A stretch of DNA of 64,000 nt, taken from Bacteroides acidifaciens (GTDB lineage: Bacteria; Bacteroidota; Bacteroidia; Bacteroidales; Bacteroidaceae). Made by a program: the position numbers and the translations under genes. Within the stretch, counting starts at the first letter, position 1. Each line of letters begins with the position of its first letter. The notes below the pieces were generated by a model. That model did no database searches. It had not been told where the DNA came from and was given only the letters and a program-made list of their open reading frames with translations. This document shows positions 19,973-28,111 of this stretch, one piece after another. Location of the stretch: positions 558,001 through 622,000 of the forward strand of contig NZ_CAEUHO010000004.1 in the NCBI RefSeq assembly GCF_903181435.1, written 5' to 3'.

Positions 19973-21316
19973 ATGATAGTTGAACAACAATATATCGAAC
20001 TTTTCTCACAGACGGAAGCTATGATTTGCAAGCATAGTGCTGAAGTGCTGAACGCTCCTCGCGCTGCTGCCTTTGCCGATTTTGAGCGAATCGGATTCCC
20101 GACCCGTAAGATGGAAAAGTATAAATATACGGATGTGAGCAAGTATTTCGAGCCGGACTTCGGCTTGAACCTGAACCGCCTGCCTATTCCGGTCAACCCG
20201 TATGAAGTGTTTAAGTGTGACGTTCCGAATATGAGCACGGCTCTTTATTTTGTGGTCAACGACGCATTTTATAATAAGGCACTTCCTAAAGTCCATTTGC
20301 CGGAAGGCGTTATCTTCGGCAGTTTGAAAGAGGTGGCCGAACAGCACCCGGACCTGGTGAAGAAATATTACGGCAAACTAGCGGACACGTCCAAAGATGG
20401 CGTGACGGCTTTCAATACGACTTTTGCACAAGATGGCGTTATCTTCTATGTGCCGAAGAATGTAATCGTGGAGAAGCCCGTCCAATTAGTGAATATCCTG
20501 CGTGCGGACGTTAACTTTATGGTCAACCGCCGCGTGCTGATTATTCTGGAAGACGGTGCGCAAGCCCGTCTGCTGATTTGCGACCATGCGATGGACAATG
20601 TGAATTTCCTTGCCACGCAAGTGATTGAAGTTTTTGCCGGAGAAAATACGGTATTTGATATGTATGAGTTGGAAGAAACACATACAAGCACCGTCCGCAT
20701 CAGCAACCTGTATGTGAAACAGGAAGCCAACAGCAACGTCCTTCTGAATGGCATGACTTTGCACAATGGTACCACCCGCAATACTACCGAAGTCCTGCTG
20801 GCAGGCGAGGGCGCTGAAATAAACCTTTGCGGTATGGCGATTGCTGACAAAAACCAGCATGTTGACAATAATACAAGCATCGACCATGCCGTTCCGAATT
20901 GCACCAGCAACGAGCTGTTCAAATACGTGCTCGATGACCAGTCGGTAGGCGCGTTTGCCGGACTAGTATTGGTGCGTCCTGACGCCCAGCATACAAACTC
21001 CCAACAGACCAACCGGAATCTTTGTGCTACGCGCGATGCCCGTATGTACACGCAACCCCAGTTGGAAATCTATGCCGATGACGTGAAATGTTCGCACGGG
21101 GCAACGGTAGGGCAACTCGACGAGAATGCATTGTTTTATATGCGTTCGCGTGGAATCGACGAGAAAGAAGCACGTCTGCTTCTGATGTTTGCATTTGTCA
21201 ATGAAGTGATTGATACGATTCGTATGGATGTGTTGAAAGACCGTCTGCACTTATTGGTAGAGAAGCGTTTCCGTGGCGAGTTGAACAGATGCCAGGGATG
21301 CGCGATTTGTAAATGA
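19973..21316 (+). CDS. sufD: Fe-S assembly protein SufD
   Basis: A 447-residue beta-helical paralogue of SufB. The N terminus carries the GFPTRKMEKYKYTD motif typical of SufD. The core contains DGVIFYVPKNV, and the C-terminal half contains KCSHGATVGQLDENALFYMRSRG with the conserved His/Cys region used at the SufB-SufD interface. It ends in a short Cys-containing tail (CQGCAICK), which is common in Bacteroidetes homologues. It forms part of sufBCDS. Confidence 0.96.
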   Translation: MIVEQQYIELFSQTEAMICKHSAEVLNAPRAAAFADFERIGFPTRKMEKYKYTDVSKYFEPDFGLNLNRLPIPVNPYEVFKCDVPNMSTALYFVVNDAFYNKALPKVHLPEGVIFGSLKEVAEQHPDLVKKYYGKLADTSKDGVTAFNTTFAQDGVIFYVPKNVIVEKPVQLVNILRADVNFMVNRRVLIILEDGAQARLLICDHAMDNVNFLATQVIEVFAGENTVFDMYELEETHTSTVRISNLYVKQEANSNVLLNGMTLHNGTTRNTTEVLLAGEGAEINLCGMAIADKNQHVDNNTSIDHAVPNCTSNELFKYVLDDQSVGAFAGLVLVRPDAQHTNSQQTNRNLCATRDARMYTQPQLEIYADDVKCSHGATVGQLDENALFYMRSRGIDEKEARLLLMFAFVNEVIDTIRMDVLKDRLHLLVEKRFRGELNRCQGCAICK

Positions 21317-21346
21317 TAGTCATTAAACTGCTAATAACTGATAAAC

Positions 21347-22558
21347 GTGGATATTCAAAAGATACGTGAGGATTTTCCGATATTGAGCCGTACGGTTTAT
21401 GGCAAGCCTTTGGTTTATTTCGACAACGGTGCGACGACGCAGAAACCCCGCCTGGTAGTCGATGCATTGGTAGACGAGTATTATTCCGTGAATGCCAATG
21501 TGCATCGTGGTGTACATTACCTCTCCCAGCAGGCAACGGAACTGCATGAGGCTTCCCGCGAAACGGTGCGCCGGTTTATCAATGCCAATAGCACGAGTGA
21601 AGTCGTATTCACCCGGGGAACGACGGAGAGCATCAACCTGCTCGTCTCCAGCTTTGGCGACGAGTTTATGGAAGAGGGCGATGAAGTCATCCTCTCGGTG
21701 ATGGAGCACCACAGTAATATCGTCCCCTGGCAACTGCTGGCAGCCCGCAAAGGAATTGCAATCAAAGTGATTCCGATGAATGACAAAGGCGAACTGTTGT
21801 TGGACGAATACGAGAAACTCTTCTCGGAACGCACGAAGATTGTCAGTGTAGTCCAGGTTTCCAATGTCTTGGGTACAGTAAATCCCGTGAAGGAAATGAT
21901 TGCGACAGCCCACGCCCACGGTGTACCTTGCCTGGTTGATGCCGCCCAGTCCATTCCTCACATGAAAGTGGACGTACAGGACTTGGATGCCGACTTCTTG
22001 GTATTCTCGGCTCATAAGGTATATGGACCGACCGGTGTCGGCGTACTTTATGGAAAGGAAGAGTGGCTGGACCGCCTGCCACCTTATCAGGGTGGCGGTG
22101 AGATGATTCAACATGTCTCTTTTGAGAAAACGACCTTCAATGAACTGCCTTTCAAGTTTGAAGCCGGTACGCCCGATTATATAGGAACCACCGGATTGGC
22201 AAAAGCTCTCGACTACGTGAATGGTATCGGTATCGAGCAAATCGCGAAGCACGAACACGAACTGACCACCTATGCCCTGCAACGCCTGAGGGAAATACCT
22301 GATATGCGTATATTCGGTGAAGCCGCCGACAGGGGAGCGGTTATCTCTTTCCTGGTAGGCAATATCCATCATTTCGACTTGGGTACTCTGCTCGACCGTT
22401 TAGGAATTGCCGTCCGTACGGGGCATCATTGTGCGCAGCCCTTGATGCAACGGCTAGGCATTGAAGGAACTGTCAGGGCCTCATTCGCCATGTATAATAC
22501 GAAATCGGAAGTTGATGCATTAGTGTCGGGAATCGAACGCGTCAGCCGTATGTTTTAA
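21347..22558 (+). CDS. sufS: Cysteine desulfurase SufS
   Basis: A 403-residue PLP-dependent group II cysteine desulfurase that supplies sulfur to SufBCD. The PLP lysine is Lys224 in SAHKVYGPTG. The persulfide cysteine is Cys362 in RTGHHCAQPLM, on the short loop that distinguishes SufS from IscS. HHSNIVPWQ and DAAQSIPHM are the substrate and cofactor regions. It starts with GTG, 30 bp after sufD. It is the last gene of the block and is followed by a strong terminator. Confidence 0.97.
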   Translation: MDIQKIREDFPILSRTVYGKPLVYFDNGATTQKPRLVVDALVDEYYSVNANVHRGVHYLSQQATELHEASRETVRRFINANSTSEVVFTRGTTESINLLVSSFGDEFMEEGDEVILSVMEHHSNIVPWQLLAARKGIAIKVIPMNDKGELLLDEYEKLFSERTKIVSVVQVSNVLGTVNPVKEMIATAHAHGVPCLVDAAQSIPHMKVDVQDLDADFLVFSAHKVYGPTGVGVLYGKEEWLDRLPPYQGGGEMIQHVSFEKTTFNELPFKFEAGTPDYIGTTGLAKALDYVNGIGIEQIAKHEHELTTYALQRLREIPDMRIFGEAADRGAVISFLVGNIHHFDLGTLLDRLGIAVRTGHHCAQPLMQRLGIEGTVRASFAMYNTKSEVDALVSGIERVSRMF

Positions 22559-22563
22559 GATAT

Positions 22564-22600
22564 AAATCGCTGTTCCTGTGAGGAATGGCGATTTTTTTAT
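22564..22600 (+). terminator. Terminator of the suf operon
   Basis: AAATCGC (22564-22570) pairs with GCGATTT (22588-22594), with an inner TTCC/GGAA pair, then a run of T residues. Confidence 0.85.
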
Positions 22601-22731
22601 TCTTTAACTAAAAAAAGATGCCTTCAAGTGCAGTGATTTGAAGTTTCAAGCGTCTAATAGTAAAAAAAGGAATATTCGGAGGGTCGTGAGACTATGCTTA
22701 TATTATAAATTCTCTCTCTTTAACATTAATG

Positions 22732-22773
22732 GCAGCTATATCGTAAAAAGTTACGGTATAGCTGCAACTTTTT
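22732..22773 (+). terminator. Strong hairpin whose T-run overlaps an ECF -35 element
   Basis: A 15-bp stem (GCAGCTATATCGTAA 22732-22746 with TTACGGTATAGCTGC 22751-22765, one G-U pair) with loop AAAG, followed by AACTTTTT. It reads as a rho-independent terminator, but the T-run is also the -35 of the promoter at 22766. The rest of the 22559-22828 gap holds only the suf terminator and this unit. Confidence 0.7.
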
Positions 22774-22789
22774 AGGGGTGTTCCCCGTC
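22766..22789 (+). promoter_or_regulatory. ECF-type promoter of the YbjQ gene
   Basis: AACTTTT (22766-22772), a 12-bp spacer and CCGTC (22785-22789, continuing as TAATA) resemble ECF-sigma promoters and the one before the sigma gene at 8646. It is 40 bp upstream of the ATG at 22829. Confidence 0.55.
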
Positions 22790-22828
22790 TAATAGATAAG
22801 CGATTAAATTAAAAAAGAGAAAAAGACC

Positions 22829-23152
22829 ATGTTAGTAACGACAACTCCCATTATTGAGGGAAAACGAATAGTGAAGTATTATGGAATCGTTTCCGGTGAG
22901 ACAATCATAGGTGCCAACGTATTCCGTGACTTGTTTGCAAGTATCCGTGACATTGTAGGCGGACGTTCCGGTTCTTATGAAGAAGTGCTGCGTATGGCGA
23001 AGGATACCGCTTTGAAAGAAATGCAGGCACAAGCAGCCCAATTGGGAGCTAATGCTGTGATAGGTGTTGATTTGGACTACGAGACAGTAGGAGGTAGTGG
23101 CAGTATGTTGATGGTGACTGCCAACGGTACAGCCGTAAAGATTGAGGATTAA
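22829..23152 (+). CDS. YbjQ/UPF0145 family protein
   Basis: A 107-residue protein of the YbjQ ('heavy-metal-binding') family. Typical segments are [20 protein letters not shown], the central [11 protein letters not shown] and the C-terminal [16 protein letters not shown]. YbjQ proteins form pentameric assemblies; the metal-binding name is historical and the role is uncertain. It is preceded by an ECF-like promoter, suggesting membership of a stress regulon. It is a single-gene unit, convergent with the alpha-galactosidase gene. Confidence 0.92.
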   Translation: MLVTTTPIIEGKRIVKYYGIVSGETIIGANVFRDLFASIRDIVGGRSGSYEEVLRMAKDTALKEMQAQAAQLGANAVIGVDLDYETVGGSGSMLMVTANGTAVKIED

Positions 23153-23177
23153 CTGATTGTTATTGTGTGTGAAAAAG

Positions 23178-23214
23178 AAAGGGGAAGCGCCAGTAAACGG
23201 TGAATCCCCTTTTC
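23178..23214. terminator. Bidirectional terminator
   Basis: AAAGGGGA (23178-23185) pairs with TCCCCTTT (23205-23212), with A-runs on one side and T-runs on the other. It serves the converging YbjQ and alpha-galactosidase genes. Confidence 0.7.
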
Positions 23215-23228
23215 TACTTTCGTTTCTT

Positions 23229-25418
23229 TTATTCTGCAGTCAGCTCAATCACACGGCTGAAAGTCTGGTTGGCAGTGAAAGCATGGATGCCCACCTTCAT
23301 CAGATAGTCGCCGGAATAAGTTTTTCCGTTGGCGTCCAGATTAGATTTCTGGTTCGGCATCAGATTGATTTCTTTCACCTTATATATCTTCTTCGGGTCC
23401 AATCCCTGAAGTTTCACCGGAAGCAGTTTTTCGGCATAACGCGGATGAATGTCATAAGTGTAAAGCACGGCCTTGTTCTTATCCGGTGCGGCATACATCA
23501 CGGACATATGATTGCCGTCATAAGGAGAAACCAGCCTGTATTGGTCACCATCGAGGATTACTTTCTTCAAGCGTGTCCAGTTGACAACTGCGTCCTGGCA
23601 ATAAGCCAGTTCGTCCGCATTCAGTTCCTTCAGTCCGAGGTCGAAGCCGAGCTTGCACATACTGGCTACGTCGGTACGGAATTTCACGCTTGTCCTCTTG
23701 TTCCAGCTGGTCACGTGTGCCGCCATCGCTTTTACGGGGAAGATTTGCGAGAATCCCCATTGGATAAACAGGCGTTCTACCGGGTCGGTATTATCACTGC
23801 ACCAGAACTCTGTGAAGTATTTCAAAGCCTCATAGTCGCAACGTGCGCCGCCACCGGAGCAAAGCATCATCGGTGTATTTGGATATTTCTCCTTTACACG
23901 TTTCAGCACGTTGTATATGCCGCGTACATGGTTGATGTAAAGCTGTCCCTGTTTGTTTTTCAAGTAGGGCGAGTAGATATTGGTGATGGGTGAGTTACAG
24001 TCCCACTTGAAATAGGCGACTTCCGGGTTCTCAGTCAGGATATTATCTACCACACCGAAAACGAAATCCTGCACTTTCGGGTTGCTGAGGTCGAGAACCA
24101 ACTGATTGCGGTAGTAATAAGTTTCACGGTTCGGCAGGGTGATAGCCCAGTCAGGGTGCTTTTCAAAGAGTTCGCTTCGCGGGTTCACCATTTCCGGTTC
24201 AATCCAGATACCGAATTTCACTCCGGCTTCTTTGGCCGAATTTACAAGAGCAGGGATACCGCCGGGCAGTTTGGACTTCATCACTTCCCAATCACCCAGT
24301 CCGGCATTGTCACTGTTGCGCGGGTGCTTGTTGCCGAACCAGCCGTCATCGAGCAGGAACATATCTACACCGAGATGTCTGGCTTCCTTCATTAGTTCCG
24401 AGAGGAGTTGTTCATCGAATTTGAAGTAAGTGTTTTCCCAGTTGTTCAGCAGGGTGAGGCGGTTGCCTTGTCCGTCTTTCAGTTGGTAGTTGCGAGCCCA
24501 GGCATGAAAGTTACGGCTGGCTTCGCCCGTACCGTTATTGCTGAAAGTGAACATAAATTCAGGAGTTGTGAATACTTCGTTCGCTTTCAATTCATAATCG
24601 GATGCATAAGGGTTGATGGCGGGGATTACACGAAGATTGCCGACGTTGTCCACTTCAAAAGTAAATTGGAAATTTCCTGTCCATCCGATAGTGCCCAGCA
24701 TCACACGACCTTGTGTTTCCTGTGCCGGTTGTCCCAATCCGAGTTCGAAGAACGGATGCGTGTGCATGGCGGCACGGCTGCCCAACTTCGTATCAATCAT
24801 TTTCTTTCCGAACTGCAACTGCTGGTTGCTCATTTGAGCTTCTTTTGCCCAGTCGCTGCTGAATTCTGTGAGGAAATAGTTGGCCTCAGAGAAATAAAGC
24901 ATTGTGGAAGCATAGCGCCACAGCGTGACGGGCTTCTTTTCGTTATGCTTGATTTCGCTCCATGCCTTGATGACATTTTCTTTCGGATAAGCGATGTAGT
25001 GTAGAGTAACTTCTACCGGATACTGGTCGTCTTTGAGGTTGATAACCGTTTCCGTTCCACCTGCCACGGCTTTCTGTTCCGAAGATACATAGCGGAGAAT
25101 TGTACTCGGATTGCCGTCGCTGTGAGTGATAGCCACAGCCGGCTCAAAATAATCCTCGGCGCCGGAACCCGGATATACTTCCCAGCCGCGTGTGGATACG
25201 CTTCCGTCACTGCCGCCCTTTACATAAGGAGAAAAATTATTAATGTCTTGCTTGTTCAGTAGTTTGTCACCCAGGTAAGCTTGGTAAAGCCGTCCGTTCG
25301 GGGCTACTTGAAGGATTAAATCCGTGTTATCTGTTGAAATCTGGATAACGTTCTTTTCCTGGGCATTTACTTGCGCCAGTGTAAACAAAGCCATTAGTAG
25401 CAGAAATAGTTTCTTCAT
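23229..25418 (-). CDS. Secreted GH36 alpha-galactosidase
   Basis: A 729-residue protein with a signal peptide (MKKLFLLLMALFTLAQVNAQ, cleavage near residue 20), so periplasmic or surface. It has the GH36 layout: N-terminal beta-sandwich (~25-320), catalytic barrel (~330-650) and C-terminal beta domain. LLDDGWFG at ~355-362, the nucleophile Asp473 in KWDCN and the acid/base Asp542 in CSDNTDP are intact, as is CSGGGAR. It should release alpha-galactose from raffinose- or galactomannan-type glycans. It lies 80 bp downstream of a TonB-receptor gene and has its own promoter-like site in that gap. Confidence 0.94.
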   Translation of the reverse strand: MKKLFLLLMALFTLAQVNAQEKNVIQISTDNTDLILQVAPNGRLYQAYLGDKLLNKQDINNFSPYVKGGSDGSVSTRGWEVYPGSGAEDYFEPAVAITHSDGNPSTILRYVSSEQKAVAGGTETVINLKDDQYPVEVTLHYIAYPKENVIKAWSEIKHNEKKPVTLWRYASTMLYFSEANYFLTEFSSDWAKEAQMSNQQLQFGKKMIDTKLGSRAAMHTHPFFELGLGQPAQETQGRVMLGTIGWTGNFQFTFEVDNVGNLRVIPAINPYASDYELKANEVFTTPEFMFTFSNNGTGEASRNFHAWARNYQLKDGQGNRLTLLNNWENTYFKFDEQLLSELMKEARHLGVDMFLLDDGWFGNKHPRNSDNAGLGDWEVMKSKLPGGIPALVNSAKEAGVKFGIWIEPEMVNPRSELFEKHPDWAITLPNRETYYYRNQLVLDLSNPKVQDFVFGVVDNILTENPEVAYFKWDCNSPITNIYSPYLKNKQGQLYINHVRGIYNVLKRVKEKYPNTPMMLCSGGGARCDYEALKYFTEFWCSDNTDPVERLFIQWGFSQIFPVKAMAAHVTSWNKRTSVKFRTDVASMCKLGFDLGLKELNADELAYCQDAVVNWTRLKKVILDGDQYRLVSPYDGNHMSVMYAAPDKNKAVLYTYDIHPRYAEKLLPVKLQGLDPKKIYKVKEINLMPNQKSNLDANGKTYSGDYLMKVGIHAFTANQTFSRVIELTAE

Positions 25419-25468
25419 GGTGTTTTGAGTAATAATTATTGGTATTAGTTAGTGGGCATAAAAATGTC

Positions 25469-25497
25469 CAAAGATAATGATAATTTATGATGTACAA
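25469..25497 (-). promoter_or_regulatory. Promoter of the alpha-galactosidase gene
   Basis: On the minus strand, CTTG with its TTG at 25497-25495, an 18-bp spacer and TATCTTTG (25476-25469) lie 50 bp before the start codon at 25418. Confidence 0.6.
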
Positions 25498-25498
25498 G

Positions 25499-27868
25499 TT
25501 AGAATTTAATGCCGACGTTAAATTCTACGGTAAATGGGCGTAAATAATTTCCACTCATATAATTTCCGGCATATTGGGTAGCTTCCTCTTTGGTTATCAG
25601 TTCCGAGCCGTTGATAGTACCACTTGCTCCTTTTTGATTCAGGAAGTTGATGACCGTTGCGCCCAGGGACAAGTGTTTATTTACATTCCAGTTGATGCCC
25701 CCGAATGTTTCCCAGCGACCATTGAAGTAAAGGGCTTCCTGAAGATTGGCGTACGTCTTTCCGAAGTAGCGGAAGCTAAGCCAGAGGCGCAGGTCTTTCG
25801 TTATATTATAACTGGGGTCGAGTTCGACAAGTACCTGCGGAATCTCCTTGACAATCATCCCATTGGCATTGACGGACATTTCCGAGCCGTCATTAAACGT
25901 CACGCTCGCATTATAATTTTTGTAAACAGGCTTCTGATACGTGAACAATGCGTGCAGGTGGAAACCTTTGAATGGGTCTATTTCGGCAGAAGTAGTCCAG
26001 CCCAGCGTTTCGATGTTGTAGATTAACAATACGGTCTTCCCCTCTTTCGTTCCCGGTTTGGTCAGGTTCTGCTGGTCGATGTTGTTCGACTTGGATATAT
26101 AAGTGACCATTGAAGTCAGGTTTATCCAATTGTTCTTGTAGAACAATCCGCCGCGAATCATCGGAATGGTGACACGTTTGTATTGCTCTTCCGTCGGGCC
26201 GGTTCCTGCATATTCGTTGATGCGTGGGAAACGCGTGGCTACTGTTCCATCGGCAGTCAGTCCGAATCGTTTCGTCATGTTGTACGTCATGCGGAGCGTG
26301 GCGGCGTAGTTCAACTTATCCTTCACCACTTTGTCGGGATGTATATTCCGTTGGGTGGCGATGATATTTCCGGTTTCTTCATCTTTACTGTAAGTCTTGA
26401 AGTCGCCGATGTGGAATCCGGGGAAACGGGAAACTGAAATCTGGTCTGCACTCATCCGGTAGTATTCCAAACGACCGCCATAGTAGATGTTGAACTTCGG
26501 AGTCATCTGCCAGTTGTCCGTAAAGTAGAGGGCGAGCTTGTTCTCATAGCCTTTGGTATATTCCGGGCTTAATTCATTATAGCCGTATGTCTGCACATGC
26601 TTGTCGGCAAGCGTCTGGTCAAGCGGATTCGTTGCGGCGGAATATAGCAATTGCGGGTAATTCTGTACGCTAGCCATCCACTGCATGGAAGAAGAATGGT
26701 AATCCAGATGATAATACCACTCGTTCATCCCCAGCCGTAAATCATGGTTGCCGATATTTTTGCTCAATTCGGAAGTGATAAGGAAATTCTTTACCTTACC
26801 CACGTGCAACCAGGTGCGGCGCCCTTCCACCAAACCCTCATACGGGTTGCCGTTTTGCAGCGTATAGCTGTCGGCAGCCGTTGCCTCGCTGATAGTACTC
26901 CCGCCGAAGTCTACATAGTTGGCACGCGGAGCATCCATGTATTTCATGTTGAACTTCCACAACAAGTCATTCTTGAAACGATAATCGGCAATCAGAGCCA
27001 CTTCGTTGGCACGGTTCTCACAGCCGTCACCCAAGTTCCATGTTCTCATCTCTCCGTCCCTGATGTCCATGTAGCGGAGAGAACCGCTTTGCGGAACGTA
27101 TGAGTTTGTCCCTAGCTTGAAACCTTCGATTTCCTTCACCGAACCGTCGCCTGCATAAATAAAAGGAGCGGCATTGGCAAAGTTTCCTGGATTCTCGCTG
27201 CGCGAATGTTTGTAGAGCAATGACACCTTCCCACGCCCGTTGTCGAACAGGTGCGTAAGCCCGGCATGGTAGATTTCCGTACGGTCGGCATAATTGGTGA
27301 ACTTCAAGTCGAAACTCCCCGGGTCGAAATTTTGATAAATGCTTGCTGTATAGATCCATTTCCCACTGATAGCTCCCGACACATTGAAATCAAAGTTCTG
27401 CATGCCGAAATGGTTGGTACGGTAGTTCAGGATACCTTGAAAGTCCTTTTGTCCCAATTTGCTGAAAGCATTCACCGAATAAGCGATATTCCCTGTCGTG
27501 ATAGCCGATTCCGAAGGAGACAACAGTCCCACTTCTCCCAGACTGCTGTCGCTGCGCCAATGGGCGGCCAGCTTGTGCACAGCGGACGAATATACGGCAG
27601 GAAGCCCGTTCTCATATACATTAACGTCTTCACTGGGCAGTCCGATTTGGATTTCACGGGGCTTGTTGGCATCGGAAGCGTTCAGCATCACATTGCGTTC
27701 TCCTTCTTCTCCCTCTTTTTTAGAAGCAGAAGCAGGAATAGTGTCCTGTTTCATTTCAGTACGGTTCGTCTTTGCCTTTTGGCTTCGGACGTTCTCCGCA
27801 TTTCCGTTGACCGGGATTAATTGTAGCATGATGGCTACGGCAAGGCAACTGAGAGTAATTTTTTTCAT
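25499..27868 (-). CDS. TonB-dependent outer-membrane receptor
   Basis: I place the start at the ATG at 27868, giving 789 residues with a clear signal peptide (MKKITLSCLAVAIMLQLIP). The longer frame adds about 60 residues with no signal-like features and runs through the promoter. After a short N-terminal linker comes a degenerate plug (~60-190) and a 22-strand-type barrel to the C terminus, ending in the aromatic FTVEFNVGIKF typical of outer-membrane proteins. It is not a SusC homologue by length (these are ~1000 residues) and has no SusD neighbour. Context with the alpha-galactosidase and a divergent propeller regulator suggests glycan or galactoside uptake. Confidence 0.88.
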   Translation of the reverse strand: MKKITLSCLAVAIMLQLIPVNGNAENVRSQKAKTNRTEMKQDTIPASASKKEGEEGERNVMLNASDANKPREIQIGLPSEDVNVYENGLPAVYSSAVHKLAAHWRSDSSLGEVGLLSPSESAITTGNIAYSVNAFSKLGQKDFQGILNYRTNHFGMQNFDFNVSGAISGKWIYTASIYQNFDPGSFDLKFTNYADRTEIYHAGLTHLFDNGRGKVSLLYKHSRSENPGNFANAAPFIYAGDGSVKEIEGFKLGTNSYVPQSGSLRYMDIRDGEMRTWNLGDGCENRANEVALIADYRFKNDLLWKFNMKYMDAPRANYVDFGGSTISEATAADSYTLQNGNPYEGLVEGRRTWLHVGKVKNFLITSELSKNIGNHDLRLGMNEWYYHLDYHSSSMQWMASVQNYPQLLYSAATNPLDQTLADKHVQTYGYNELSPEYTKGYENKLALYFTDNWQMTPKFNIYYGGRLEYYRMSADQISVSRFPGFHIGDFKTYSKDEETGNIIATQRNIHPDKVVKDKLNYAATLRMTYNMTKRFGLTADGTVATRFPRINEYAGTGPTEEQYKRVTIPMIRGGLFYKNNWINLTSMVTYISKSNNIDQQNLTKPGTKEGKTVLLIYNIETLGWTTSAEIDPFKGFHLHALFTYQKPVYKNYNASVTFNDGSEMSVNANGMIVKEIPQVLVELDPSYNITKDLRLWLSFRYFGKTYANLQEALYFNGRWETFGGINWNVNKHLSLGATVINFLNQKGASGTINGSELITKEEATQYAGNYMSGNYLRPFTVEFNVGIKF

Positions 27869-27925
27869 ATCTGGTATTAATTTAAAGATTCTGGGAGTTC
27901 GCGTTGATTTGTCACATTGATGGAA

Positions 27926-27933
27926 GCAAAGGT
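27926..27933 (-). promoter_or_regulatory. -7 element of the TonB-receptor gene
   Basis: TACCTTTG on the minus strand, 57 bp upstream of the start at 27868. No clear -33 TTTG is seen at the usual spacing, as expected for an activator-dependent gene. Confidence 0.5.
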
Positions 27934-28040
27934 AGGGGACGGGCGGATAAGCGGCTACATACGCTTTTGTCAAGATGTGCAAGAAATGTTTCAATTGTGC
28001 GGAAGGGATGCCGTGGTGCGACATTTGTAGTATCCGTTGC

Positions 28041-28091
28041 AATAAATGTTGCATCCCAGAGATGCTTTTTCGTGTAAAAAAACTATATTTG
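28041..28091 (+). promoter_or_regulatory. Promoter and candidate operator of the regulator gene
   Basis: TATATTTG (28084-28091) is a -7 element 20 bp before the ATG at 28112. Upstream, GCATC/GATGC (28051-28055 and 28061-28065) form a dyad, and TTGCA occurs twice near 28037-28053. These repeats in the divergent 243-bp gap are candidate sites for the AraC-type domain. The rest of the gap shows nothing else recognisable. Confidence 0.4.
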
Positions 28092-28111
28092 TCGTCATCT
28101 AATATCTATTT

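Noticed and set aside
27869..28054. Upstream start giving the TonB receptor about 60 extra N-terminal residues
   Set aside because: The extension runs through the promoter and hides a standard signal peptide beginning at 27868.
25499..28111. SusC/SusD-type polysaccharide utilisation locus
   Set aside because: The receptor is too short for SusC, and no SusD-like lipoprotein is adjacent.
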